Shown: positions 17,074-26,446, numbered from the stretch's first letter. The stretch: DNA of 52,077 bases from Vibrio scophthalmi LMG 19158 (GCF_000222585.1 NZ_AFWE01000023.1:1-52077), one strand, 5' to 3'. Notes: generated by a model not told the origin, from the letters alone. Numbers and translations: made by a program.

Positions 17074-18124
17074 AAAGAATCGTGCTTTTGAATTTCTCGG
17101 TGAAACAGTTGCACCGGGAGAACGTAAGGTAATCGAGTTAGAAGCTGCCAAGCTTTACACTCACTCACCTTTATCGATTCCAGTCGAAATTATCAATGGT
17201 AAATTGGCAGGTCCAACATTGATGGTTAACGCTGCTATCCATGGCGATGAACTGAATGGCGTAGAAATCGTTCGTCAGTTAATCAACACCATTGATGTGA
17301 ACAAACTGAAAGGTACCCTCATTGCGGTGCCTATCGTGAACGTATTTGGTTTTATCCATAAGTCTCGCTACTTGCCTGACCGTCGTGATTTAAACCGATG
17401 CTTCCCGGGTAGTGAAAAAGGCTCGCTTGCTTCACGTATGGCGCATACCTTTTTCTCACAAGTGGCAAAACGCTGTGACTACATCTTAGATTTGCATACT
17501 GGTGCGATTCATCGTACAAACTTGCCTCAAATCCGTGCGGATTTGAGCAACCCAGAAACACTAAGAATTGCTCAAGCGTTTGCAACACCTGTAACGGTGG
17601 ATGCCCCTCTGCGTGATGGTTCACTTCGCAGTGAAGCAGAGCGTCTGGGTATTCCTGTACTGACTTACGAAGCGGGCGAAGCATTGCGCTTTGAACCTAT
17701 TTGTATCAGTGCTGGTTTTATTGGCGTACAGCGTGTGATGCAAGCTATTGGTATGCTGCGTGCAAGCCGTAAAAAGCTGCCAAATACCGTGATTGCAAAA
17801 TCAACCAGTTGGTTGCGCGCAGAAAGCGATGGCATTCTACGTACCCTAGTAACACTAGGCGAAAAAGTAGATAAAGGTCAGGTTTTGGCGTACATCAGCG
17901 CACCGCTTGGACACAGTGAAATTGAGCTAACGGCGCGCAAAGGCGGTATCGTTATTGGCCAACAAACACTGCCACTCGTGAATGAAGGCGACGCTATTTT
18001 CCACCTAGCTTACTTCGAAGAAGATGACGATGAAGTGGAGCAAGTGGTTGAAGACTTTATTGAAGAGATCATCGATGCGGATCTAGAACCGCTCACGACT
18101 GGTCAAATCAATACACATAATTAA
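17060..18124 (+). CDS. Succinylglutamate desuccinylase/aspartoacylase-family (M14-like) zinc deacylase
   Basis: A zinc hydrolase of the AstE/aspartoacylase group, 354 residues from the GTG at 17060, which has AAAGGA nine bases upstream and overlaps rimK by 14 nt. A longer ATG-initiated reading (17012) lies entirely inside rimK and lacks a ribosome site. The zinc ligands appear in [10 protein letters not shown] (H and E) and LDLHTGAIH (H), with RDLNRCFPG and the YEAGEA glutamate as further active-site parts. The C-terminal 80 residues form a lipoyl-like barrel ([24 protein letters not shown]). The substrate is unknown; linkage to rimK suggests an amide formed by a glutamate ligase. The C-terminal tail is very acidic. 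Confidence 0.88.
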   Translation: MAKAKKNRAFEFLGETVAPGERKVIELEAAKLYTHSPLSIPVEIINGKLAGPTLMVNAAIHGDELNGVEIVRQLINTIDVNKLKGTLIAVPIVNVFGFIHKSRYLPDRRDLNRCFPGSEKGSLASRMAHTFFSQVAKRCDYILDLHTGAIHRTNLPQIRADLSNPETLRIAQAFATPVTVDAPLRDGSLRSEAERLGIPVLTYEAGEALRFEPICISAGFIGVQRVMQAIGMLRASRKKLPNTVIAKSTSWLRAESDGILRTLVTLGEKVDKGQVLAYISAPLGHSEIELTARKGGIVIGQQTLPLVNEGDAIFHLAYFEEDDDEVEQVVEDFIEEIIDADLEPLTTGQINTHN

Positions 18125-18140
18125 TCTGATATCGCCAAAT

Positions 18141-18167
18141 AAAAAAGCCCGCAATGCGGGCTTTTTT
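18141..18167. terminator. Bidirectional terminator
   Basis: AAAAAAGCCCGC and GCGGGCTTTTTT are exactly complementary with a 3-nt loop. It ends the rimB-rimK-deacylase unit on the plus strand and the Na+ symporter gene on the minus strand. Confidence 0.93.
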
Positions 18168-18188
18168 GTATCGTTTATTTATGGCTAA

Positions 18189-19550
18189 TTAGCCGAATGA
18201 AGCCCAAATAACCGTAGCCACTAACAGCGGGCAAACAAACTTCACGTACGCAGGCCATAACTTACCAAATAGCCCTTGGCTGAACTCAGGACAACCTTGT
18301 TCTAGTTCTTTGATCTTAGCGTTGCGATTCCAAACCCAACCACCAAATACACAGAATAGTAGTGCAGCCGTTGGTTGTAAGTACTGAGTCGCCACCGTAG
18401 CGACTAAGCCAAACATCGCACCAAAGTTATAGACGATCACCACGCTAAATAGTGCAATGATGCCACCAAGAACCCAACTGGTTGGCCCACGTTTGGTGTT
18501 AAAACGCTCTCCCACCAACGAAACCGGACACTCCAGCATCGAGATTGATGAGGTCAATGCTGCAATCGTTAGTAGTAAAAAGAACGCAATCGAGAAGATT
18601 TGTCCCAGTAACCCTAAGCTATCGAACATCAAAGGTAAGACAGTAAAGACCAAGGTATCCGAACTCAGCAGAGAACCATCCTCAGCATAGATTTGAACAC
18701 CTTTTTGCATCGCAACAAACATCGCCGGCATCACGACTAGGCCAGCAATAAAGGCCACGGCAGTATCGACTAAGGTCACGTTCATTGCCATCTTAGGCAA
18801 GTTCTCTTTCTTACTTAAATAAGAACCGTAGATCAACATTGAACAGCCACCGATAGTCAGCGAGAAGAAGCCTTGTCCCATCGCCGCTAGAATCAATTTC
18901 CGGTCAAATACTTTCTCAAAATCAGGGACTAAATAGTGCTTCAAACCTTCCATTGCGCCGTTTTGCGTCATGATGTAGACAAACAGAAGACCAAATAGGA
19001 CAAACAATGCCGGCATCAGGCGTGTTGACCACTTCTCAATACCTTGTTTTACGCCACCTTGCACAATCAGGATCGTCAGAACATAAAAAACGAGAGTACC
19101 AAAAAGGTTACGTTCTACACTGAATCCTTTAAACCAAGCCGTTGCCGCTTGCAGGCCGAAAATGTCGGTAATCGCCCCCAGCATGAAACAGATCAACCAA
19201 CCACCAACAATGCTATAAAAGGCTAAAACAGCACTTGGCACGCTCAAACCTATCCAACCGACTAAACCACCGAAAGTCTTACCTAGCGGCTTATCGGTTA
19301 GTGAACGCATGCTATCTACAGGGTTCGCTTGCCCATAGCGACCAATCGCCATTTCCACCACCAGCATAGGGAAAGCAACCACAAGGATCATCACCAGATA
19401 AACCAGCAGAAATGCGCCACCGCCATTACTGGCAGCCTGTGTTGGGAAGCCCCAAATATTACCAAGCCCCACTGCTGCGCCAGCGGCAGCAAGGACAAAG
19501 CCAAGACGAGAGCCAAAATGCTCACGATTAGAAGAATGTTGTTGTGTCAT
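18189..19550 (-). CDS. Sodium-dependent transporter, SNF/NSS family
   Basis: Inner-membrane Na+ symporter of the neurotransmitter:sodium symporter family, most bacterial members of which carry amino acids. The protein is 453 residues from the ATG at 19550, which has GGGTGGT upstream; a GTG three codons earlier is possible. The first helix reads SRLGFVLAAAGAAVGLGNIWGFP, with the unwound Na+-site region GNIWGFP typical of the family. About 11-12 hydrophobic segments follow. It stands alone with terminators on both sides. Substrate not determined. Confidence 0.92.
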   Translation of the reverse strand: MTQQHSSNREHFGSRLGFVLAAAGAAVGLGNIWGFPTQAASNGGGAFLLVYLVMILVVAFPMLVVEMAIGRYGQANPVDSMRSLTDKPLGKTFGGLVGWIGLSVPSAVLAFYSIVGGWLICFMLGAITDIFGLQAATAWFKGFSVERNLFGTLVFYVLTILIVQGGVKQGIEKWSTRLMPALFVLFGLLFVYIMTQNGAMEGLKHYLVPDFEKVFDRKLILAAMGQGFFSLTIGGCSMLIYGSYLSKKENLPKMAMNVTLVDTAVAFIAGLVVMPAMFVAMQKGVQIYAEDGSLLSSDTLVFTVLPLMFDSLGLLGQIFSIAFFLLLTIAALTSSISMLECPVSLVGERFNTKRGPTSWVLGGIIALFSVVIVYNFGAMFGLVATVATQYLQPTAALLFCVFGGWVWNRNAKIKELEQGCPEFSQGLFGKLWPAYVKFVCPLLVATVIWASFG

Positions 19551-19690
19551 ACCACCCACACAATATCAATGAACTAGTAAACTAGTACATTATAGTTAAA
19601 ACCAACAATGCACAAGCGTTATTAGGCAATTATTTCGATATACCCGACAGTTTTCCGATGATCTCACTACCTCATTTTTACTCGAAGTAA

Positions 19691-19716
19691 TAAAAAAGGA
19701 GCCGCATTGGCTCCTT
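19691..19716 (-). terminator. Intrinsic terminator of the YggN-family gene
   Basis: AAGGAGCC and GGCTCCTT form a perfect stem with a 5-nt loop; on the minus strand TTTTTATTA follows. Confidence 0.85.
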
Positions 19717-19736
19717 CAATAAAATAGAGGTTATTG

Positions 19737-20498
19737 TTAAATACTAAAGACTTGGTAGTCTTTAAGCTGTGGAATCTTTTTCAGAACGTCTTGTTCTTGC
19801 TCTGCCATTTGGTCAAGAGACTCACAGAACTCTTGTGCTTTCTGTTGTGATTCTTCAGCATGTTCTGCCATACGCTTTTCAACTTTTGCTTTCAGCGCAT
19901 ACATACTTTCCGACAATTCAGTTAAGTTTAAACCGCCATCTTGCTGCATCTTCTCTGATAACACTCCCATCGCGTCAGATAAAAACTCACTGGTGAAGAT
20001 CTCTTTTGCTTTAGCAAAGTCATCCGCCCAAGATTGCGTCATCTCATCAAAGCTTTGCGCAGGGAGAATTAAATCACCATCCTTGTAATAACGGGCTTCG
20101 ACGTCGGCATAAAATTCTTTGACTGCCGTTTTTACATCATCAAAAGCACCCGGAGCTTCAAGGCTAGTTGCTACATCATCAATTAAATCATTCGCCAAGG
20201 CGATACCATCATCAGCCAACTGTTTTGCGCGTGGCAGATAATCATTCATTTGTTGGCGGTACTTATCGATCGCCGCTTGCTGCTCAGCATCAAGTTGGAT
20301 CTTCTCACCATGAATAAAGAGGTTGTTGTCACCATCGACGACTGCTTTTTCACCATCACTATGGGCAATTTCGAGTTTTTCGCCATCCAATGTCACCTGA
20401 TTTTGTATATCAATGCGGCACTGCGCAGCTTGGCTGCTCGCACTAAAGCTAGCAACGCTAAGAAATATAAGTGAAAGGCTGATGATGTGTGTTTTCAT
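19737..20498 (-). CDS. YggN family (DUF2884) periplasmic protein
   Basis: A protein of 253 residues from the ATG at 20498; the apparent upstream extension begins with TTG and is not needed. The N terminus MKTHIISLSLIFLSVASFSA and the Ala-rich SSQAA that follows form a signal peptide, with cleavage probably after QAA. The mature part resembles the YggN/DUF2884 family: CRIDIQNQVTLDGEKLEI near the start, then a long helical region rich in Glu, Ala and Gln. Function of the family is unknown. It is transcribed alone. Confidence 0.82.
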   Translation of the reverse strand: MKTHIISLSLIFLSVASFSASSQAAQCRIDIQNQVTLDGEKLEIAHSDGEKAVVDGDNNLFIHGEKIQLDAEQQAAIDKYRQQMNDYLPRAKQLADDGIALANDLIDDVATSLEAPGAFDDVKTAVKEFYADVEARYYKDGDLILPAQSFDEMTQSWADDFAKAKEIFTSEFLSDAMGVLSEKMQQDGGLNLTELSESMYALKAKVEKRMAEHAEESQQKAQEFCESLDQMAEQEQDVLKKIPQLKDYQVFSI

Positions 20499-20559
20499 GA
20501 TGTCGCTCAATCGTTATCCAAATCTATTATTACTATAACATTAATGCACGGAAGGCATG

Positions 20560-21039
20560 TTAGCTGACTGTCACGACTTGATAGGTCTTCGCTTTGTCGC
20601 CAATCTTAACCACCACCTCATCGCCTTCTAACTTGCCTTTCAGCGCTTTACCGAGTGGTGATAGCACCGTGAGCAAATACACAGGCCGCTGCTGGGATTT
20701 AACCTCTAGTCCACCAGCACAGGGAGCGATAAAGAAGTGCTTACTCACTTCCTGTTCATCTTCAACTTCTACATACGCGCCAACGGCAATGGCGCTATCG
20801 ACGAAACTGCGCAGCGTAAGATTGCGCATTAAACTCAGCTCACGTTCACACTCTTGAACTCGCATTGCTTGCCCATGGGCAAGATAAGCGGCCTCAAGCG
20901 CTAAAGTATCATATTTATGTTCTGATACCGTTTGGTCATCTGTCGCAGCATCAATCGCAGTTTGAGTTGATGAGTGAGCGATAACTAACTTTTCTTGGAG
21001 CGCGGCGACGATATCGGCGACTAATTGCTGTTTATGCAT
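20560..21039 (-). CDS. GreA/GreB-family elongation factor-like protein
   Basis: A 159-residue protein from the ATG at 21039 (MHKQQLVADIV); a 26-residue upstream extension looks non-coding. Residues 1-75 are helical and resemble the Gre coiled coil, with acidic residues near its tip (ATDDQTVSEHKYDT). Residues 80-159 resemble the FKBP-like Gre C domain: VEVEDEQEVSKHFFIAPCAGG, LTVLSPLGKALKGKLEGDEV. True GreA and GreB bind the RNA polymerase secondary channel and rescue backtracked complexes; whether this divergent member does so is not known. No strong ribosome site is seen ahead of the start. Confidence 0.75.
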   Translation of the reverse strand: MHKQQLVADIVAALQEKLVIAHSSTQTAIDAATDDQTVSEHKYDTLALEAAYLAHGQAMRVQECERELSLMRNLTLRSFVDSAIAVGAYVEVEDEQEVSKHFFIAPCAGGLEVKSQQRPVYLLTVLSPLGKALKGKLEGDEVVVKIGDKAKTYQVVTVS

Positions 21040-21145
21040 GATGGTGTAAGTGGAAACGACAAGGAGATGATAACAAGGCAATAGAGTAGCACATTCGATG
21101 CCATTCCAAGAGTGCATAGGTAGACAAACACGGAAAGTACGCCGA

Positions 21146-22213
21146 CTAAAAGAAGCTTAATTGTTTGCTTTGATCTTCCGGTTTAAGCATCACGCTTAAC
21201 CCCAGTAAACGTATTTCCCGACCATTTTGCCGCTTCAACACGTCGGTTAATAATTGACGAAAATCGTCTAATTCTAATTGTGGATGAATGTGCTCGATGG
21301 TAGTTTGCTGAAAATCGGCAAACTTCACCTTAATTCCTTGTTTGATAATCGATTTATCTGGACTGGCTTTAAGCAGACGAACTTCCAGTTCAGGATACAG
21401 CTTCTGCTCGATCACTTGCCAGCACTGTTCATAACTCACAATGTTGTGAGTAAATGTACGCTCAACACCGACCGACTTTCGCTCACGCTCAGTCACCACT
21501 TCCCGTTCATCAATGCCGTGGCTACGTTTCCACAAAGATTCACCTTGTCGGCCAAAGCGACGCAATAACTCACGATAATCGCTATTTTTAATATCCTCGC
21601 ACAGAAAAAAACCTGCTTGATGTAACTTCTCGAGACTCACCTTCCCCACTCCGGGAATTTTCTCCAATGGCAATTTATCAACCACAGCTTGCACTTGCTC
21701 CGGTGGAATAACACATTGTCCATTGGGTTTATTAATATCAGACGCCACTTTAGCGAGAAACTTGATCGGTGCGACACCAGCTGAGGCGGTGAGATGTAAT
21801 TCGTTTTCTATATCACGACGAATCGCTTGCGCAATCAAGGTCGCAGAGCCTCGACATAACGTCGAATCTGTCACATCGAGATACGCTTCATCGAGGGAAA
21901 GAGGCTCAATTAAGGCGGTGTAGCGCTCGAATATAGCGCGTATTTGGGTTGAGACCTGCTTGTAAACGTCCATACGGCCACGAACCACTAGCAGATCAGG
22001 ACAAAGCTGCAACGCTCTTGCCGTTGGCATTGCGCTACGAACACCAAATTTACGAGCTTGGTAATTACAGGTGCTGATCACACCACGTTGCTTTTCGCTC
22101 CCCCCAACAGCTAGGGGACGATCACGATAACTCGGATTATCACGCATTTCGACAGCGGCAAAAAAACAATCCATATCCACATGAATGATTTTTCTTACTC
22201 GTTCCGCAGCCAT
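21146..22213 (-). CDS. dinB: DNA polymerase IV (Y family)
   Basis: Error-prone translesion polymerase. From the ATG at 22213 the protein is 355 residues; two in-frame GTG codons upstream are less likely because GGTGGAT precedes this ATG. Catalytic acidic residues are visible in IHVDMDCFFAAVEMRDNP (near 12-29) and SLDEAYLDV (near 105). The little-finger domain ends in LLGLSVMLKPEDQSKQLSFF; the terminal QLSFF resembles a beta-clamp-binding motif. A LexA box at 22229-22244 lies directly upstream, so it is under SOS control. Confidence 0.96.
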   Translation of the reverse strand: MAAERVRKIIHVDMDCFFAAVEMRDNPSYRDRPLAVGGSEKQRGVISTCNYQARKFGVRSAMPTARALQLCPDLLVVRGRMDVYKQVSTQIRAIFERYTALIEPLSLDEAYLDVTDSTLCRGSATLIAQAIRRDIENELHLTASAGVAPIKFLAKVASDINKPNGQCVIPPEQVQAVVDKLPLEKIPGVGKVSLEKLHQAGFFLCEDIKNSDYRELLRRFGRQGESLWKRSHGIDEREVVTERERKSVGVERTFTHNIVSYEQCWQVIEQKLYPELEVRLLKASPDKSIIKQGIKVKFADFQQTTIEHIHPQLELDDFRQLLTDVLKRQNGREIRLLGLSVMLKPEDQSKQLSFF

Positions 22214-22228
22214 ATCCACCACACCACA

Positions 22229-22244
22229 CTGTTTAAAGATACAG
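22229..22244. promoter_or_regulatory. LexA (SOS) box of dinB
   Basis: CTGTTTAAAGATACAG carries both conserved half-sites (CTGT-N8-ACAG) and the flanking T and A of the extended consensus. It lies 15 bp upstream of the dinB start and overlaps a TATACT that may be the -10 element. Confidence 0.9.
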
Positions 22245-22367
22245 TATAAATAATAAATAGACGGAAGAAAAATCTAATTGGCAGCGCATTCTGTGCACTT
22301 ACTTATAGAGCTATGCTTGCTAACACTTTATGATATCTATTAACAAATTAGATAGTATGGATACTGT

Positions 22368-23582
22368 GTGAACAACCAAGTCTTAGTCGTTGAAGACAGC
22401 CTCACCTTTCGCAATTACCTGGAACAACTCCTCAGCCAGGCTGGTTATCGAGTTTTGACAGCGGAAAACATTAGCCAAGCGCGGGCGATCCTTGATACCA
22501 ACCCCGATCTTCTTTGCGCAGTGCTCGATTATTGCCTACCGGATGGGGAAGATGGTGAAGTTATCGAGTTAGCACTCACTCACCAACATAAGGTTATTGT
22601 GCTAACTGCGCTATTTAACCCTGAGCTTCGCGAGCACATGTTGGCAAAAGGGGTGGTCGATTATCTGCTTAAAGACAGTACCGCTTCAGTCTCATATATT
22701 TTGCCCTTGATCCAACGTTTAGAGCGTAATCAACAGCATAAGTGTTTGGTCGTTGACGATTCAGCCACCGTGCGTAATCACGTGGTACAGCTGCTTGAGC
22801 ATCAATATATTGCCACCCGCCAAGCAGAAAATGGCGTTGAAGCAATCAAAGCACTGCAAAACGATGCCGAGATTACGTTTGTCATTAGCGATCATGATAT
22901 GCCGGAAAAAGATGGCATCACCATGATCCGTGAAATTCGTCAACAGAGTGACCGTACCCGACTACCAATTCTCGGCTTATCAGGCAGCGAAGATCCCACC
23001 TTAACGGCCCAATTTCTAAAAGCGGGCGCCAACGACTTCCTCAACAAGCCTTTTAACCCCGAAGAGTTTTATTGCCGCGTGCATCAAATACTCAATATGC
23101 AAGAGGCCACCCAAGAGCTCTATCGCATGGCGAATCAAGATGCTTTGACTGGGCTTTGGAATCGACGCTACCTCTTTAATCAAGCGTGCAATGGTTGCGA
23201 GGCTCGTAATATCGCGATGCTTGATATCGATTTCTTTAAAGCAGTCAATGATACCTACGGCCACGATGGTGGCGACGCCGTATTGGTGACCGTGGCCAAA
23301 ATTTTGCAGCTTTACTTCCCCGACGATGTCATCGCTCGATTTGGTGGTGAAGAATTTTGTATTCAAGCTTGTGGCTCTTTCGACCACTTTACTTCGCGAT
23401 TGGAAAAACTGCGCCAGCGAATTGCCAACACCAGCATTCCCTATCAAGACACCTCGATAACTGTCACCATCAGCATTGGTGTTGCGACCATGCAAGAGAG
23501 CCTCGATGCGCAAATTAAATTGGCAGACGATCGCCTCTATGCCGCCAAAGATCAGGGCCGTAACCTAGTCATTACCCAGTAA
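22368..23582 (+). CDS. Double-receiver response regulator with GGDEF domain (diguanylate cyclase)
   Basis: A 404-residue protein starting with GTG. Residues 1-120 are a receiver domain (acidic pair E9-D10, phospho-acceptor D54, K102). Residues 122-245 are a second receiver (D130/D131, D175 in SDHDMP, K227). Residues 250-404 are a GGDEF domain with DIDFFKAVNDTYGHDGGD and an intact GGEEF at 326-330, so it should make c-di-GMP. The usual inhibitory RxxD site five residues ahead of GGEEF reads FPDD, so product inhibition through that site is probably absent. The arrangement is that of PleD/WspR-like cyclases. No sensor kinase gene is adjacent. Target process unknown. Confidence 0.93.
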   Translation: MNNQVLVVEDSLTFRNYLEQLLSQAGYRVLTAENISQARAILDTNPDLLCAVLDYCLPDGEDGEVIELALTHQHKVIVLTALFNPELREHMLAKGVVDYLLKDSTASVSYILPLIQRLERNQQHKCLVVDDSATVRNHVVQLLEHQYIATRQAENGVEAIKALQNDAEITFVISDHDMPEKDGITMIREIRQQSDRTRLPILGLSGSEDPTLTAQFLKAGANDFLNKPFNPEEFYCRVHQILNMQEATQELYRMANQDALTGLWNRRYLFNQACNGCEARNIAMLDIDFFKAVNDTYGHDGGDAVLVTVAKILQLYFPDDVIARFGGEEFCIQACGSFDHFTSRLEKLRQRIANTSIPYQDTSITVTISIGVATMQESLDAQIKLADDRLYAAKDQGRNLVITQ

Positions 23583-23644
23583 AGTCATTACGCATTAAGG
23601 TTATTGTGCAGTGAGCTTTACCTTAGAAAACAAAAACAGAAAAC

Positions 23645-23672
23645 AAAAAACCGGCATCAAGGCCGGTTTTTT
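23645..23672. terminator. Bidirectional terminator between the GGDEF gene and nqrM
   Basis: AAAAAACCGGC and GCCGGTTTTTT are complementary around a short loop, with T runs on both strands. Confidence 0.9.
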
Positions 23673-23686
23673 GATTTTAGGTCAGA

Positions 23687-23920
23687 TTACGCAATGCGAT
23701 CTTTTTCCCATGCTGCGAGCTTTTCAGCACGAGCAGCAGCGCGAGCCTCACGCTTCTTACGCGCATCACAAGGCTCTGGGCAATTACACACTTTCTCAAT
23801 GCCGACGGCACCAAGGCCACCACAACTGCCTTTTACCACTTTCTTTTGGAATATATAGCCCACTGCCATCGCAGCGATGACCGCCATAAACACACCAAAA
23901 GTAATTAGAAATGTACTCAT
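23687..23920 (-). CDS. nqrM: Na+-NQR maturation protein NqrM
   Basis: A 77-residue membrane protein needed to mature the Na+-translocating NADH:quinone reductase, probably by delivering iron for the NqrD/NqrE centre. It has one N-terminal membrane helix (residues 4-25), followed by a cysteine set: KGSCGGLG, then VCNCPEPCD, the DUF539/NqrM pattern with four cysteines. The C-terminal tail is a charged Ala/Arg/Lys helix. It lies 22 nt after apbE and is the last gene of the nqr group. Confidence 0.93.
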   Translation of the reverse strand: MSTFLITFGVFMAVIAAMAVGYIFQKKVVKGSCGGLGAVGIEKVCNCPEPCDARKKREARAAARAEKLAAWEKDRIA

Positions 23921-23942
23921 AATCAGATGCTCACTTAGCTAA

Positions 23943-24947
23943 TTATTGATTAATGAATGGCTTATACGCTTCTGAAGCCAATTCTTTGAAACCATCATCG
24001 GTCTTCACAATCATGAACACCGGAATATTATTTTCGTTAGCGATTTGCATACCACGCTCTTCACCGAGCACCATTAGACCGGTTGCAAGGCCATCAGCCG
24101 TCATTGATGACGCATCAAGTACGGTCACTGATACCACTTTATGGCGGATTGGGTAGCCCGTTTTTGGATCGATAATATGAGAATATCGAATGCCATTACT
24201 CTCGAAATAATTACGGTAGTCACCACTGGTCGCTATCGCCATATCGCCCGGCTCAATAATCTCTTGGATTGAGCGCTCACCCACACTTGGTTTTTCAATT
24301 GCAATACGCCAGCCAATGCCTTCACGGTTGACACCTTTTAAACGCATCTCACCGCCAACTTCCACCATGTAGTTAGCGATGCCTTGTGACTGTAAGTAAT
24401 TCGCTACCACATCGACACCCCATCCTTTAGCGATTGTTGAAAGGTCGACATACAGGTTAGGGATATCCTTCGATAACTTATTGCCGTCCATCGATAGATG
24501 TTCAATTCCAGTATAGGCTTTGCGAGCAGCCAATTCTTCATCGCTTGGAACAACATCAGGACGCGCTTCAGGACCAAAACCCCATAGATTCACTAGTGGC
24601 CCAACCGTGACATCCAATGCCCCTAACGTTAGACCGTTCAAGCGCATCGCTTCTTTCACAACTGTCGCGGTTTGCGGCGAGACTTCGAAAGGTTGATTAG
24701 TTTGATGCTGATTAAAGCGACTTAGTTCAGAGTCTTTACGGTAAGTCGACATCTGGTCATTGACTTCTTCAAGTAAGCGATCAATTTCAGTCTGTAGAAC
24801 GTCTGGTGTCGGTAAACCTTCTTGTTCAATGTACTTAATATTATAAGTTGTCCCCATAGTAGGACCGCTTAAATGAACTTGTTCTACCGATTTTTCACAG
24901 CCGGCTAGAACCAATAGAGAAGCAAAGACAACAAGCCACTTTTTCAC
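23943..24947 (-). CDS. apbE: FAD:protein FMN transferase ApbE (lipoprotein)
   Basis: Attaches FMN covalently to threonine in SGAT-type motifs of NqrB and NqrC. The 334-residue protein starts with GTG, with AGGAG seven bases upstream. The N terminus MKKWLVVFASLLVLAGCEKS is a lipoprotein signal with the lipobox LAGC. Family motifs include SGPTMGTTYNIKY, TVGPLVNLWGFGP, and the metal-binding SSMTADGLATGLMVLG. It lies between nqrF and nqrM, consistent with co-production with its substrates, though a terminator-like hairpin at 25032-25057 separates it from nqrF. Confidence 0.95.
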   Translation of the reverse strand: MKKWLVVFASLLVLAGCEKSVEQVHLSGPTMGTTYNIKYIEQEGLPTPDVLQTEIDRLLEEVNDQMSTYRKDSELSRFNQHQTNQPFEVSPQTATVVKEAMRLNGLTLGALDVTVGPLVNLWGFGPEARPDVVPSDEELAARKAYTGIEHLSMDGNKLSKDIPNLYVDLSTIAKGWGVDVVANYLQSQGIANYMVEVGGEMRLKGVNREGIGWRIAIEKPSVGERSIQEIIEPGDMAIATSGDYRNYFESNGIRYSHIIDPKTGYPIRHKVVSVTVLDASSMTADGLATGLMVLGEERGMQIANENNIPVFMIVKTDDGFKELASEAYKPFINQ

Positions 24948-25031
24948 TCGTTTACTCCTGGTGTTGTTTAGAAAACATAGGGTAGCTGTTGATATTCATC
25001 AGCTATCTTATATTCACTAATTTTGAAAAAA

Positions 25032-25057
25032 GAATGGCTAGCTCAAGAGCCAGCCAT
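25032..25057 (-). terminator. Hairpin between nqrF and apbE
   Basis: On the minus strand ATGGCTGGCTC and GAGCTAGCCAT form a stem with one mismatch, followed by TCTTTTTTC. A second hairpin around 25109-25150 (CCCTAGT/ACTAGGG) lies just before it. Together they probably cut expression of apbE-nqrM relative to nqrA-F. Confidence 0.65.
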
Positions 25058-25190
25058 GTATCTATTTATCGTGAAACTAAAATCAAGTAATTGATTTGAT
25101 AGCAAAAAGCTAATCCCCCTTCCCTAGTTCTCTATGTGACTAGGGAGGGTTTATTAAGCTAATGGTGCTAGCGCTTCAATTACGTAGAAA

Positions 25191-26417
25191 TTAACCACCG
25201 AAGTCATCTAGAAGGATGTTTTCATCTTCTACACCTAGATCTTTCAGCATGCCGATAACAGCCGCGTTCATCATAGGTGGACCACACATGTAGTATTCAC
25301 AATCTTCCGGCGCTTCGTGATCACGTAGGTAGTTCTCGTAAAGAACGTTGTGAATGAAGCCTGTGTAACCATCCCAGTTATCTTCTGGCATAGGATCAGA
25401 CAGTGCACAGTGCCATACGAAGTTTTCATTCTCAGCCGCTAGGCCATCGAAATCTTCCACGTAGAACATTTCACGCTTAGAACGTGCACCATACCAGTAA
25501 GACATCTTACGCTTCGATTTAAGACGAAGAAGTTGGTCAAAGATATGAGAACGCATTGGCGCCATACCTGCACCACCACCGATGAAGACCATTTCATTGT
25601 CGGTATCTTTAGCGAAGAACTCACCAAATGGACCTGAAATAGTACACTTATCACCCGCTTTTAGAGACCAAATGTAAGACGACATCACACCTGGTGGCAC
25701 GTCTGGGTTATTTGGCGGCGGAGTTGCGATACGCACGTTAAGCTTAATGATGCCTTTCTCTTCTGGGTATGAAGCCATAGAGTAAGCACGGATTGAATGC
25801 TCTTTAACGATTGATTCGTAACGGAACAAGTTAAACTTATCCCAGTCACCACGATACTCTTCTGGAATATCGTAATCTGCGTATTTCACGTGGTGTGGTT
25901 CAGCTTCGATCTGAATGTAGCCACCTGCACGGAATGGAACTTCTTCCCCTTCAGGGATTGCCAGTGCCAATTCTTTGATGAAAGTCGCTTCGTTGTTATT
26001 CGAGATAACAGTACATTCCCACTTCTTAACACCAAAAATTTCTTCTGGAAGTTCAATTTCCATATCAGATTTAACCGCTACCTGACAAGCTAGACGCTCA
26101 CCTTCACGTGCTTCACCTTTAGAAATATGATCCAGTTCAGTTGGTAGAATATCACCACCACCTGCTTTCACTTTTACGCGACACTGACCACAAGAGCCAC
26201 CGCCACCACACGCTGATGATACGAATATGCCTTTAGCAGCCATCGCACCAAGCAACTTGTCACCTGGAGAAGTCACAAAACTCTTCTCTGGGTCACCATT
26301 AACTGAAATAGTAACGTCACCTGTAGGCACTAGCTTAGATTTAGCGAATAGGATCACTAAAACCAAAGCAAGTAGAATAATGGTAAACATCGCTACGCCA
26401 AGAATAATGCTTTGCAT
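25191..26417 (-). CDS. nqrF: Na+-NQR subunit F (NADH-oxidising flavoprotein)
   Basis: Entry point for electrons: oxidises NADH through FAD and a 2Fe-2S cluster. The 408-residue length equals the V. cholerae protein. One N-terminal membrane helix (residues 3-25) is followed by a ferredoxin domain with C70, C76, C79 and C111. An FAD domain has [11 protein letters not shown] near 210-220, and the NADH-binding part contains [14 protein letters not shown] and [13 protein letters not shown] near the C terminus. It is the last structural gene of the operon, 29 nt after nqrE. Confidence 0.97.
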   Translation of the reverse strand: MQSIILGVAMFTIILLALVLVILFAKSKLVPTGDVTISVNGDPEKSFVTSPGDKLLGAMAAKGIFVSSACGGGGSCGQCRVKVKAGGGDILPTELDHISKGEAREGERLACQVAVKSDMEIELPEEIFGVKKWECTVISNNNEATFIKELALAIPEGEEVPFRAGGYIQIEAEPHHVKYADYDIPEEYRGDWDKFNLFRYESIVKEHSIRAYSMASYPEEKGIIKLNVRIATPPPNNPDVPPGVMSSYIWSLKAGDKCTISGPFGEFFAKDTDNEMVFIGGGAGMAPMRSHIFDQLLRLKSKRKMSYWYGARSKREMFYVEDFDGLAAENENFVWHCALSDPMPEDNWDGYTGFIHNVLYENYLRDHEAPEDCEYYMCGPPMMNAAVIGMLKDLGVEDENILLDDFGG

Positions 26418-26446
26418 TTTTTATTCCTTACTTATGGGTGCTTACC

